A stretch of 64,000 nucleotides of DNA from CAVPOO01 sp963707015 (lineage in GTDB: Bacteria; Pseudomonadota; Gammaproteobacteria; Thiohalobacterales; Thiohalobacteraceae), in assembly GCA_963707015.1 (NCBI GenBank), contig CAVPOO010000014.1:1-64000 (forward strand), written 5' to 3'. Both the position numbers and the translations under genes were made by a program. The notes beneath the pieces are model-generated. The model ran no database searches, was not told the origin of the DNA, and saw only the letters and a list, made by a program, of their open reading frames with translations. Shown here piece after piece: positions 42,364 to 50,409 of the stretch. How positions within the stretch are numbered: position 1 is the first letter of the stretch; every line of letters starts with the position of its first letter.

Positions 42364-43725
42364 ATGGCCAATTCGCATCGTCCGCGACTGTGCGCGCTTG
42401 CGCTGGGCGGTATCATAAGTCTGGTTTCCGGGTCCGCCTTCGCTGGTGCGGAGTTGATGAACTTATTAGAGGTACTGAGAGACAACGGGACCATAACCCA
42501 GGAACAGTATGAGCGCCTGCGGCTGGAGGCAGGTGGGGGCACGGTAGCGGCACCACCAGCGAAAGAGCGCGCCGAGACGTCGTCCAGGAAGGCGGCGAAA
42601 AAGAAAAAAGACGATGCTCAGCCAAAGGTCGAAACCGAAGGTGGTCTGCGCGTTGAGAGTGCCGACGGCGATTTCGCGATCGAGGTGGGTGGCCAGGTTT
42701 GGGTGGACGTTGCTCGCTATTCAAAGGACCAGACCGCGCTCGGCAACGGAACCGAGTTGCGCCGTGCCCGATTGTCCCTGCAGGGACGGCTTTTCAGAGA
42801 CTGGGGTTACGCTGCGGAGTATGATTTCGCGGGCAACCAGTCCGAGGTCAAAGACGCCTACCTCGAATACCTCGGCTTCGAACGGGTTTCCATCAAGGCC
42901 GGTCAATACAAGGAGCCGTTCTCGTTGGAGGAGCAAACCAGCGGGAAATACATCACCTTCATGGAACGGGCGCTGCCCGTCGACGCGTTCTCGCCGGGAC
43001 GCAAGCTGGGGCTGGGTGCCTCGGGAAGCGGGGAGCGCTGGGGCGCTGGGGCGGGTCTGTTTGGGGAGGCCGTCGGCGATGACGTTGACGACGAAGGGGA
43101 CGAGGGTTGGGGCGCGGCCGCTCGCGCAACCTTTGCACCCCTGGACCGTAAAAGACAGGTCGTGCACCTCGGCGGCAGTCTGGCCTACAGACGCACCAAC
43201 GACGAGAACGAAGTACGGTATCGCACGCGCCCCGAATCCCACGTCACCGACGAAACGCTGGTGGACACCCGCACCATCGGCGACGTCGACGACACCCTCA
43301 CTTATGGCGTGGAAGGCGCGTGGGAACTCGGGCCTTTCTCTCTGCAGGGCGAATACCTGCGTAACGACGTGGACAGACGCGCCGGCCTCTCGGACCTGAG
43401 CTTTGACGGCTGGTACCTTTACGGCAGCTGGTTCATCACCGGTGAGTCGCGGCCATACGATGTGGCGCGGGGACGATTCGGCCGCATCAAACCGAAGAAC
43501 CGCTACGGGGCATGGGAACTCGGCCTGCGTTACAGCAGCCTCGACCTGAGCGACAAGGATGTGCAAGGTGGTGAACAGCAGGACGTCACCGTCGGCCTCA
43601 ACTGGTACGCGAATCCGAACGTGCGCTTCATGGCGAACTACCTGTGGGTGAACGCCGACCCCGACAAGGACGGAGCGAAGGACAAGCCCAATGTGTTTCA
43701 GGTACGCGGACAGTTGGATTTCTGA
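42364..43725 (+). CDS. Phosphate-selective porin O/P family outer-membrane protein
   Basis: A 453-residue porin. The signal peptide ends at SAFAG. A short coiled-coil LMNLLEVLRDNGTITQEQYE follows, a trait of many OprO/P-type porins, then a Lys-rich linker (SSRKAAKKKKDDAQ) and a 16-strand barrel. Typical segments: ELRRARLSLQGRLFRDWGYA, EVKDAYLEYLGFERVSIKAG and QYKEPFSLEEQTSGKYITFM. The C-terminus NVFQVRGQLDF ends in Phe. The family conducts phosphate or polyphosphate, but specificity is not certain from sequence. AGGAGAACGACA precedes the ATG. R1 copy 13 follows 19 bp after the stop, between this gene and ohyA. Confidence 0.9.
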   Translation: MANSHRPRLCALALGGIISLVSGSAFAGAELMNLLEVLRDNGTITQEQYERLRLEAGGGTVAAPPAKERAETSSRKAAKKKKDDAQPKVETEGGLRVESADGDFAIEVGGQVWVDVARYSKDQTALGNGTELRRARLSLQGRLFRDWGYAAEYDFAGNQSEVKDAYLEYLGFERVSIKAGQYKEPFSLEEQTSGKYITFMERALPVDAFSPGRKLGLGASGSGERWGAGAGLFGEAVGDDVDDEGDEGWGAAARATFAPLDRKRQVVHLGGSLAYRRTNDENEVRYRTRPESHVTDETLVDTRTIGDVDDTLTYGVEGAWELGPFSLQGEYLRNDVDRRAGLSDLSFDGWYLYGSWFITGESRPYDVARGRFGRIKPKNRYGAWELGLRYSSLDLSDKDVQGGEQQDVTVGLNWYANPNVRFMANYLWVNADPDKDGAKDKPNVFQVRGQLDF

Positions 43726-43744
43726 GTCGCGGGGGACAATAGTC

Positions 43745-43799
43745 AAAAAGGGGTCGGTGACAAATCGCAATCGTTATCATTTGTCACCGACCCCTTTTT
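43745..43799 (+). repeat. R1 palindromic element, copy 13
   Basis: Perfectly conserved copy with A5 and T5 flanks. It terminates the porin transcript and lies 24 bp before the start of ohyA, so it would also separate the two genes transcriptionally or regulate ohyA. Confidence 0.95.
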
Positions 43800-43823
43800 G
43801 ATTCAAGTTTTTGAGGAGCAATT

Positions 43824-45410
43824 TTGGCCGGCGTCGAACGCAGCAAGTCAAGCGCTTATCTGGTTGGCGGCGGCATCGCGGCGCTGGCGAGCGCCGTTTA
43901 CCTGATCAGGGAAGGTGGCCTGGCCGGGAACAACATCCATGTCCTCGAGCAGGGCAGTGTCACCGGGGGGGCGCTGGATGGCTCGGGCTCGCCTGAGGAC
44001 GGCTATCTGATCCGCGGCGGGCGCATGATGGAGGCCCATTTCGTGTGCACCTGGGACCTGCTCTCAGGCATCCCGTCGCTGGACCACCCGAACAGAACCG
44101 TCAAGGATGAATGCGACGAATTCAACCGGCGCTTCGTGTCGGAGTCCCATTGCCGGCTGCTGCAAGACGGCGAGAAGGTGGACGTGTCGTCCTACGGGCT
44201 GAGCAGCCGGGACAGCTTCGACATGCTCAAACTCATGTTCCGCTCCGAGGCGTCGCTGGGGGACAGCCGGATCATGGATTGCTTTTCTCCGGCTTTCTTC
44301 ACGACCAACTTCTGGTTGCTGTGGCAAACCACCTTTGCGTTCCAGACCTGGAGCAGCGCCGCGGAGATGCGGCGTTATTTCATCAGGTTCATTCACCTGC
44401 TGCCCGGTCTCAATCAGCTGCAGGGGATACTGCGCACCGTCTACAATCAGTACGATTCCGTGATCCTGCCCATCGAGACCTGGCTCAAGGACCGCGGTGT
44501 GAACTTTCTGCTGCAGACCCGCGTCACCGATATCGAATTCGACCTGCAGAGCGAACGCAAGGTCGCGACGGCGATACGCTCTGTCCACGGCGGAAAGGAA
44601 CAGCGGATCGAGCTTGACGCCGGCGACTATGTGTTCATCACCAATGGGTCGATGGTGGACAGTTCCTCCACCGGCTCGATGACCTCGGCGCCTGTGCTGG
44701 GGTCGAAGGCCGACGCCGGCAGCTGGGCGCTGTGGGAGCGGATCGCCGGGAAATCACCCGATTTCGGCAGGCCGTCCACTTTTTGCGACCATGTCGATCT
44801 GTCGAAGTGGGAATCGTTTACCGTCACCCTCAAGGACGCGAAGTTTTTCGACTTCATGGAAAAGTTCACCGGCAACATCGCCGGCACCGGCGGGATAGTC
44901 ACCTTCACGGACTCAAACTGGCTGATGTCCGTGGTGCTGGCGCATCAGCCGCACTTCCGCGGCCAACCCGAAAACGTTCATGTCTTCTGGGGGTACGGGC
45001 TGTTTCCGGACAGGGAGGGCAACCGTGTGAAGAAGGCAATGTCGGAATGCACCGGCGAGGAAATTATCAGCGAACTCTGCCATCACCTGAAGATCATGGG
45101 CAGGGAGGGCGACACTTTTGCCAGTGCGAACTGCATCCCCTGCATGATGCCCTTTATTGACAGCCAGTTTCTGCCCCGCAAGCCGGGCGACAGGCCCCGG
45201 GTGGTGCCGGACGGCGCAGCCAATTTTGCCTTTATCGGGCAGTTCGCCGAAGTGCCCGATGATTGTGTTTTTACGGTCGAGTATTCCGTGCGGACGGCCC
45301 AGACCGCTGTTTACTCGCTGCTGGCGCTGGATAAGGAAGTCTCTCCGATCTATGAGGGGCAACACGAAATCCATGTACTCATCAATGCGCTGAGCGCGAT
45401 CCGCCGATAA
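43824..45410 (+). CDS. ohyA: Oleate hydratase
   Basis: A 528-residue FAD flavoenzyme adding water to cis-9 double bonds (EC 4.2.1.53). The Rossmann motif is YLVGGGIAALASAVYLI (~residue 12). Next come GALDGSGSPEDGYLIRGGRMMEAHFVC with the catalytic Glu (of RMMEAHFV), YNQYDSVILPIETWLKDRGV, FITNGSMVDSSSTGSM and the C-terminal VPDGAANFAFIGQFAEVPDD. All family signatures are retained, so it should be active. The start is TTG at 43824, with GAGGAGCAATT immediately ahead. Role: fatty-acid detoxification or membrane adaptation. Confidence 0.95.
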   Translation: MAGVERSKSSAYLVGGGIAALASAVYLIREGGLAGNNIHVLEQGSVTGGALDGSGSPEDGYLIRGGRMMEAHFVCTWDLLSGIPSLDHPNRTVKDECDEFNRRFVSESHCRLLQDGEKVDVSSYGLSSRDSFDMLKLMFRSEASLGDSRIMDCFSPAFFTTNFWLLWQTTFAFQTWSSAAEMRRYFIRFIHLLPGLNQLQGILRTVYNQYDSVILPIETWLKDRGVNFLLQTRVTDIEFDLQSERKVATAIRSVHGGKEQRIELDAGDYVFITNGSMVDSSSTGSMTSAPVLGSKADAGSWALWERIAGKSPDFGRPSTFCDHVDLSKWESFTVTLKDAKFFDFMEKFTGNIAGTGGIVTFTDSNWLMSVVLAHQPHFRGQPENVHVFWGYGLFPDREGNRVKKAMSECTGEEIISELCHHLKIMGREGDTFASANCIPCMMPFIDSQFLPRKPGDRPRVVPDGAANFAFIGQFAEVPDDCVFTVEYSVRTAQTAVYSLLALDKEVSPIYEGQHEIHVLINALSAIRR

Positions 45411-45790
45411 ACGTCGCCGCGGCGACTGCGGGTGCGCAGAGATGGGACTTTCATTCGCAGTGAACGGACAGCGGCGGCGGAATACGCTGCCAGGTAGAGG
45501 TGTTTGCCTCGGCACAGGGTCCCGGGAATGAGCCTCTCGTTTGCGCAGCCGGGAGACCCCGGCGGTCTTGATGCGCGGGTCAGTCGCGGGCGTACCTTCG
45601 CCACCTGGCGCATCGCCGGGCCGGAATGGGCGCTGTGCGTGGGTCTCCCTGCCAATGGCGACCAGGAACTCACGCCCCTCGGGGCCGCAGTCCTGTGCCG
45701 CGGCACCACGCGCTGACCGGCCGCCCTTCATAAACGCCATGGACAGGCTACAATAGTGCTCCTCTGATCGTGAATGGCCTGAGTGGGATT
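45411..45790. other. Intergenic, nothing recognised
   Basis: About 380 bp downstream of ohyA. Several open frames, plus strand 45504-45756 and the antisense extension to 45740, have no start signals or recognisable product. Confidence 0.45.
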
Positions 45791-46279
45791 ATGGAAAAGA
45801 CGATTGAATCGCTCCTGTATGCCAGCCGCTGGGTCCTGGCGCCGATTTATCTGGGTCTGAGCGCCGCCTTGTTTCTGCTTGGCGTGAAATTTTTCCAGGA
45901 AGTCACGCACACCGTCCCTCTGGTTCTGGAAATGACAGAATCGGACCTGGTGCTGCTGACGCTTTCACTGGTGGACATGGCGCTCGTCGGTGGTCTGCTC
46001 GTCATGGTGATGTTCAGCGGCTATGAAAATTTTGTGTCGCGCATCGATGTCGGAGAAGACGCCGAAAAACTCTCCTGGCTGGGCAAACTGGAATTCGGTT
46101 CCCTGAAACAGAAAGTGGCGGCCTCCATCGTCGCCATTTCCTCGATCCATCTGTTGAAGGCGTTCATGAATGCCCCGGCCACGCCAAATGACAAACTCAT
46201 GTGGTACGTCATCATTCATTTGACCTTCGTATTGTCTGCAATCGGCATGGCATATGTAGACAGGATGAACACCCACTGA
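45791..46279 (+). CDS. yqhA: UPF0114 (YqhA) family membrane protein
   Basis: A 162-residue inner-membrane protein with three to four helices. It starts MEKTIESLLYASRWVLAPIY, has LVLLTLSLVDMALVGGLLVM and the family signature MFSGYENFVSRID, then SLKQKVAASIVAISSIHLLK and a last helix ending YVDRM. Function of the family is unknown; homologs are widespread in proteobacteria. The ATG at 45791 gives the standard family N-terminus. R1 copy 14 lies 5 bp after the stop and would terminate transcription. Confidence 0.93.
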   Translation: MEKTIESLLYASRWVLAPIYLGLSAALFLLGVKFFQEVTHTVPLVLEMTESDLVLLTLSLVDMALVGGLLVMVMFSGYENFVSRIDVGEDAEKLSWLGKLEFGSLKQKVAASIVAISSIHLLKAFMNAPATPNDKLMWYVIIHLTFVLSAIGMAYVDRMNTH

Positions 46280-46284
46280 AGGTC

Positions 46285-46339
46285 AAAAAGGGGTCGGTGA
46301 CAAATCGCAATCGTTATCATTTGTCACCGACCCCTTTAA
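46285..46339 (+). repeat. R1 palindromic element, copy 14
   Basis: Full copy identical in arms and core to copies 3 and 13. It fills the 64-bp gap between yqhA and the SpeE-like gene, whose ATG begins 5 bp after it. Confidence 0.95.
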
Positions 46340-46343
46340 TCCT

Positions 46344-47021
46344 ATGAAGCCGTGGATCCTGCTCGATAGCGCACAGGTGCCCGGCGACGGTGGGGAGCTG
46401 CGCCTCTACCAGCGGGGTGATGAATTTTCGATCAACATCGTCGGCCGTGGCGAGTTGATGAACAGCCGTGTCCATGGCTCCGAAGACGCGCTGGCGGAGC
46501 AGACCTGTGCCAGGCTGGTGGAGGGATTAAAGCCGAGACTGCTCATCGGTGGTTTGGGCATGGGGTTTACCCTGGCTGCGGCGCTTCGACACGTTGGCGA
46601 ACAGGCGCAGGTGGTGGTCGCCGAATTAGTGCCGGCCGTCGTTGCGTGGAACAGGGGGCCGCTTGGGGAACAGGCTGGTCATCCGCTCCAGGATCCGCGG
46701 GTGAGCGTGCGCGAGGGGGATGTCGCCCGCGTTCTGACGACCGGGCAGCAGGCCTACGATGCCATCCTGCTGGACGTGGATAACGGCCCCGAGGGACTCA
46801 CGCGCAAGGAGAACGACTGGCTCTACAGCGTGGACGGCTTGAACGCGGCCTACGCGGCATTGCGCCCTCAGGGTGTGTTGGCGGTATGGTCGGCCGGTCC
46901 CGACCGGAACTTTCTGCAACGGCTGCGAAAGGTGGGGTTCGAGGTGGATGAGGTGCGTGTGCGTGCCCATGGATCGAAGGGCGCGCGGCACATCATCTGG
47001 TTCGCCATGCGTGGGATTTAG
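46344..47021 (+). CDS. Spermidine-synthase-like (SpeE-type) methyltransferase-fold protein
   Basis: A 225-residue Rossmann-fold protein. An N-terminal beta region (ELRLYQRGDEFSINIVGRGE) is followed by motif I PRLLIGGLGMGFTLAAALRH, the acidic loop VVVAELVPAVVAWNRGPLGE, VREGDVARVL and YDAILLDVDNGPEGL. This is the spermidine synthase/putrescine aminopropyltransferase fold. The usual aminopropyl-transfer Asp is retained in a DVDN rather than a DxxDP context, so the substrate may differ. The ATG follows R1 copy 14 at once and there is no Shine-Dalgarno sequence except within the repeat, which raises questions about how it is translated. Confidence 0.8.
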   Translation: MKPWILLDSAQVPGDGGELRLYQRGDEFSINIVGRGELMNSRVHGSEDALAEQTCARLVEGLKPRLLIGGLGMGFTLAAALRHVGEQAQVVVAELVPAVVAWNRGPLGEQAGHPLQDPRVSVREGDVARVLTTGQQAYDAILLDVDNGPEGLTRKENDWLYSVDGLNAAYAALRPQGVLAVWSAGPDRNFLQRLRKVGFEVDEVRVRAHGSKGARHIIWFAMRGI

Positions 47022-47089
47022 TCAGGGCTGCGGTCACCGAAACTTTGCCGGCCGTACGGATAAGGGCGACTAGCGAGGCGTCCAGCTGC

Positions 47090-47142
47090 CGAGTCGCCGT
47101 GGACTTTAAGGAAAAGGGCTTCTATTCTCCCTTGATGGCGTG
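47090..47142 (+). repeat. Repeat R4, copy 2
   Basis: GCCGTGGACTTTAAGGAAAA and GGGCTTCTATTCTCCCTTGA correspond to 11786-11835. Both copies are in leader regions 65-110 bp upstream of a plus-strand gene. Confidence 0.5.
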
Positions 47143-47206
47143 CCGCTTCCCTGGCCCGGCACGCGTCAGTCAACATACGGCCATCCGATTGGACTACTAA
47201 AGCGAA

Positions 47207-48103
47207 ATGGGGCTGCAAACGAAATTCAATCTGGTGTTGGGCGTGATTTTCGCCACTGGGCTGGCCATTGCAGGATACATTTCCTATTCAACGGAGATGA
47301 GGCAAGCACATGAATTGATTACACGAGACGCGAACTTCGTCATGGAGGCGGCGCTTGCTGTGCGCGCATACACTGTGCAAGAGATAGGTCCCCTGTCGGA
47401 CGCATCACCAACAGACGCGTTTCTGCCTCAGAGTGTGCCGTCCTATGCCGCGCATCAGACGTTTGCGCATCTCGTCGATAGCGGAAATTTTTCCGACTAT
47501 CGCTATCAGGAAGCCTCCCTGAATCCAACCAACTGGAAAAACCGCGCAACCGATTGGCAGGTAGGAATCATTCAGCAATTCAGGAGCAACCCCAATACAA
47601 CGGAAATAATCGGTCAACGAATGACTGATCGTGGAGAAACGCTTTATCTGGCCCACCCGATCAAGGTTGATAACATTGCCTGTCTTCAGTGTCACAGTAC
47701 CCCGGACAAAGCTCCCGAGCACATGCTCAAGGTCTATGGATCAGCAAATGGTTTTGGCTGGCAACTCAATGAAATCATCGGCGCCCAGATCGTCACCGTC
47801 CCGAGTTCGCTGGCCCAGCAGCACGCACGAAAAAGCGTTCTTACCGCTTTGGGGGCACTTTGCAGCGTGTTTGCCCTGGTGTTTATTGCAACTAACCTGA
47901 TGCTCCGTAAATCGATTATCGACCCGCTTACGGAAATCTCCGATATCACTGATGAATTCAGTCGAGACCCGCGAGACGCGCCGGAATTTTCGGCCGTTAG
48001 ATCCGACCAGTTAGGCGCTCTGCAGCATTCCATTAACCGCCTCAGACGCAGCCTGGGGAAGGCGATGGCATTGCTTGAAGATCGAGACAACAGGCGGGTC
48101 TGA
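47207..48103 (+). CDS. c-type haem sensor protein (DUF3365/Tll0287-like) with membrane linker
   Basis: A 298-residue membrane-anchored sensor. Helix 1 is FNLVLGVIFATGLAIAGYIS and the periplasmic domain (~25-200) has the DUF3365 pattern LITRDANFVMEAALAVRAYT, SVPSYAAHQTFAHL and YRYQEASLNPTNWKNRATDW. CLQCHSTPDKAP gives a c-type haem site at about residue 158. Helix 2 is LTALGALCSVFALVFIATNL, followed by a HAMP-like linker (DPLTEISDITDEFSRD). There is no kinase or cyclase domain. The next gene, an MscS-CNB channel, starts 3 bp later, so haem-based redox or ligand sensing is likely coupled to that channel. This coupling is inferred from adjacency. Confidence 0.85.
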   Translation: MGLQTKFNLVLGVIFATGLAIAGYISYSTEMRQAHELITRDANFVMEAALAVRAYTVQEIGPLSDASPTDAFLPQSVPSYAAHQTFAHLVDSGNFSDYRYQEASLNPTNWKNRATDWQVGIIQQFRSNPNTTEIIGQRMTDRGETLYLAHPIKVDNIACLQCHSTPDKAPEHMLKVYGSANGFGWQLNEIIGAQIVTVPSSLAQQHARKSVLTALGALCSVFALVFIATNLMLRKSIIDPLTEISDITDEFSRDPRDAPEFSAVRSDQLGALQHSINRLRRSLGKAMALLEDRDNRRV

Positions 48104-48106
48104 TCA

Positions 48107-49732
48107 ATGGCGGATATTTTCCTCCTGATACTCACCGCCCTGTTTGGGTTGATCTACAGTTTTCTGCGCAGTCAACCCGGTCTCGCAAGTGAGCCGGTGC
48201 TTGACTATCTCTGGTGGGCGGTGGTGATTGGCGGTGCCGTAATTCTGGTGCGAATCACCAGCTATCTATTGGTTGATGTGTTGATGTCGCGTTTGTGGTG
48301 GAAACCGCCTTCGCAGTTACTGCGGTTATTGATTGTCGGCGCGCTTTATGGCATCGCGATCACGCTGATTTTCAGGTTTGTGCTGCACGTGGATGTCGTC
48401 GCGATCGTAACGGCCTCTGCCATAGTGGGGTCAATCATCGCGTTGGCCGTAAATACCACTCTCGGGCACTTATGTTCCGGCATCGCCCTTAACCTGGAAC
48501 GGCCGTTCCGGGTCGGGGATTATATCAAGGTTGGCGAGCAGGTCGGTGAGGTGGCGTCGTCCTCCTGGCGCTCGATCACGGTCCGTACCTTTTACGGCTC
48601 GTTGCTCGTCTACCCCAACAGTAAAATAATGAATGATACAGTTGAGGTGTTTCCTGCAACTCAGGAGCCCAGCAGCCTGATCACGATACCCGTACCGGCC
48701 TCAGTAGCGCCGCAAAAGGTCGCAAAAATCATTAACGACGTCATCCGTGCTGTCCCGCACGTCAAGCGCAATTGCAGCCCCCTGATACAGGTCGACGAAT
48801 TCACCTTCGATAACAGACTGACTGGGCCCTGGATCACGCTCTATCGCGTGATTTACTATCCCGATAGTGCGCGGATCGCGTGGTATACGGACGGGCTTAT
48901 CAAGGAGCGCGTGTGGTATGCCTTTTCGCGCAACGGGATCGGCGGCTTTCTCGACGATAAGGATGGTGGGGAAAGCGCGCGCAGGCATCTCGACCTCATC
49001 GCAGCAAATCCCATCTTCCGGGACATCAGCGCGGACGAGACAATGCGTCTGTCAAAAAGCGCTATCGGCCTTTTGTATGCCGCGGGCGAGCCTGTCTTCG
49101 CTCAGGGCGATGTAAACCGCTCGATGTTTATTGTCTGTCAGGGCACGGTTAACGTCCAGCCAGGCGAGGTTCCGGAGACGGGTTCAGCCAAAGTAGCCGA
49201 GGAAGCGCTCAAAGCCAGCAACACGTCACAGTCGATCTGGCAACCGCACCGGTTGGATCGCATCAGCTCTGAGTTGGCCAATCATGTGGGCCCAATAGCG
49301 CGTTATCTGGTCAGGCAGGCAGCTGCTAAGACTTCCGATCCGTATTCGTTATATCGCATGCTTGCGCGAGAGATTGCCGACCCGGCTGACAGGGCAGCCT
49401 TTCTGGAGGGATCACCGACTAATCCGGTTGTGCAGCTAAGGCAGGGCGATTTTTTTGGAGAGCTGTCTTTGTTTACCGGCACGCCGGCCAGTATGCCGGC
49501 AATGGAGGCCGCGGACGAAGTCGAGCTCCTTGAACTCAGGCCGACCGTGCTTGCGGGGTTGTTAGCAGGCAATGCCGACTTGGCGACGGTTTTTAGCGAT
49601 CGACTCGCTGAGTACCGGGCACAAACAGGAAGTCATTTTTTCGCCAGCGGGCAATCTGAAGCAAGCCTGGATCGTCACGCGCTGTTGCAGCGAATCAACA
49701 GTTTTCATCATGTGGGGTCTGAAGCGCGTTAG
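48107..49732 (+). CDS. MscS-type channel with an interrupted cyclic-nucleotide-binding domain
   Basis: A 541-residue protein. N-terminal helices (IFLLILTALFGLIYSFL, LWWAVVIGGAVILVRITSYL) lead to the MscS pore and beta domain: VVAIVTASAIVGSIIALAVN, HLCSGIALNLERPFRVGDYI, GEVASSSWRSITVRTFYGSL, LVYPNSKIMND. After a mixed C-terminal vestibule a CNB domain starts at ~residue 320 (GLLYAAGEPVFAQGDVNRSM). It is split by ~75 residues (SANIWQPHRL-type region with LANHVGPIARYLVRQAAAKT) and resumes with QLRQGDFFGELSLFTGTPAS. The conserved Arg that binds the nucleotide phosphate is not visible (SMPAM instead), so ligand binding may be changed. Tightly coupled to the haem sensor upstream. Confidence 0.88.
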   Translation: MADIFLLILTALFGLIYSFLRSQPGLASEPVLDYLWWAVVIGGAVILVRITSYLLVDVLMSRLWWKPPSQLLRLLIVGALYGIAITLIFRFVLHVDVVAIVTASAIVGSIIALAVNTTLGHLCSGIALNLERPFRVGDYIKVGEQVGEVASSSWRSITVRTFYGSLLVYPNSKIMNDTVEVFPATQEPSSLITIPVPASVAPQKVAKIINDVIRAVPHVKRNCSPLIQVDEFTFDNRLTGPWITLYRVIYYPDSARIAWYTDGLIKERVWYAFSRNGIGGFLDDKDGGESARRHLDLIAANPIFRDISADETMRLSKSAIGLLYAAGEPVFAQGDVNRSMFIVCQGTVNVQPGEVPETGSAKVAEEALKASNTSQSIWQPHRLDRISSELANHVGPIARYLVRQAAAKTSDPYSLYRMLAREIADPADRAAFLEGSPTNPVVQLRQGDFFGELSLFTGTPASMPAMEAADEVELLELRPTVLAGLLAGNADLATVFSDRLAEYRAQTGSHFFASGQSEASLDRHALLQRINSFHHVGSEAR

Positions 49733-50251
49733 TGTGCTCAGCACAGAAGTTTCCAGGGTGCCCTGGTTTGCGGCAATGGCATCCGTAGTGGCTTTTTCGT
49801 GCATGGATGCCACAAAGTTATCTTGCATGCGCTGGCGAGTATTCCGGTAGGCCTTCTTGACGCCGCGCTTTACCATTCCGACGAGATGACATTTCAGGTC
49901 ATGCCACTCGCACCGCGCAACCTGAATCCCGAGGTCTGGCGGAACCACGGCAAACGCTTTCTTCGCGCCGTCGCGCACGTCGTCGGGTTGTTCCAGCGCC
50001 TTATTGCCGATGGCCTGGAGTTGCTGGTCCAGCGCGCGTTCCTTCTCCTCGAACTCTCTGTCGACGGAAAGGTCCAGGTTATCGTGGAAGGATAATGGCT
50101 TCAGGCGCCATCGCGAGTCAGCCGTCAGGTCCTTGGGGCAGCGGAACGGAGCAGGCCCGGCGTCTTTCAGGGCGCAGAACCTTGAGATGGCGCCGTCTGC
50201 ATAGCCCTGTTGCCAGTCGCGCCGACAACGCTGCATGGACTCGAATGCCAT
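49562..50251 (-). CDS. Uncertain protein overlapping the 3' end of the MscS-CNB gene
   Basis: A 229-codon frame on the opposite strand. The first ~170 codons (49740-50251) look protein-like: MAFESMQRCRRDWQQGYADG, SFHDNLDLSVDREFEEKERA, EKATTDAIAANQGTLETSVL. The final ~57 codons are antisense to the channel gene and are probably not native. A TGA lies seven codons upstream of the start and no ribosome-binding site is clear. I do not recognise a family. It may be a gene whose 3' end was lost on insertion beside the channel gene, or a chance frame. Confidence 0.35.
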   Translation of the reverse strand: MAFESMQRCRRDWQQGYADGAISRFCALKDAGPAPFRCPKDLTADSRWRLKPLSFHDNLDLSVDREFEEKERALDQQLQAIGNKALEQPDDVRDGAKKAFAVVPPDLGIQVARCEWHDLKCHLVGMVKRGVKKAYRNTRQRMQDNFVASMHEKATTDAIAANQGTLETSVLSTLTRFRPHMMKTVDSLQQRVTIQACFRLPAGEKMTSCLCPVLSESIAKNRRQVGIAC

Positions 50252-50348
50252 GTCGAAGGCGACCTGGGTTCACGAAGGTGCTGTTTGCGCTGCTGGTTTG
50301 ATTCGAAGCGGTTCATGCGGGGGCACACCGTTATCAACAATGACCGGC

Positions 50349-50378
50349 CCGGGTGGCTGTGCGAAAACAGCCACCCGG
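50349..50378. terminator. Perfect hairpin after the module-B gene
   Basis: CCGGGTGGCTGT / ACAGCCACCCGG, 12-bp perfect stem with loop GCGAAA. It lies 32 bp past the stop of the minus-strand gene at 50410. A short T-run (CTTTTTGC) is on the plus side only, so direction is unclear. Confidence 0.6.
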
Positions 50379-50409
50379 ACCCGCGCTTTTTGCACGGCAG
50401 AGGTGTTGC

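Noticed and set aside
42721..43770. Minus-strand open frame over the porin gene
   Set aside because: Antisense shadow; porin motifs, signal peptide and ribosome-binding site support the plus strand.
834..46339. R1 copies as CRISPR repeats or tRNA-like genes
   Set aside because: Copies are kilobases apart and the fold is a simple hairpin; no cloverleaf or array structure.
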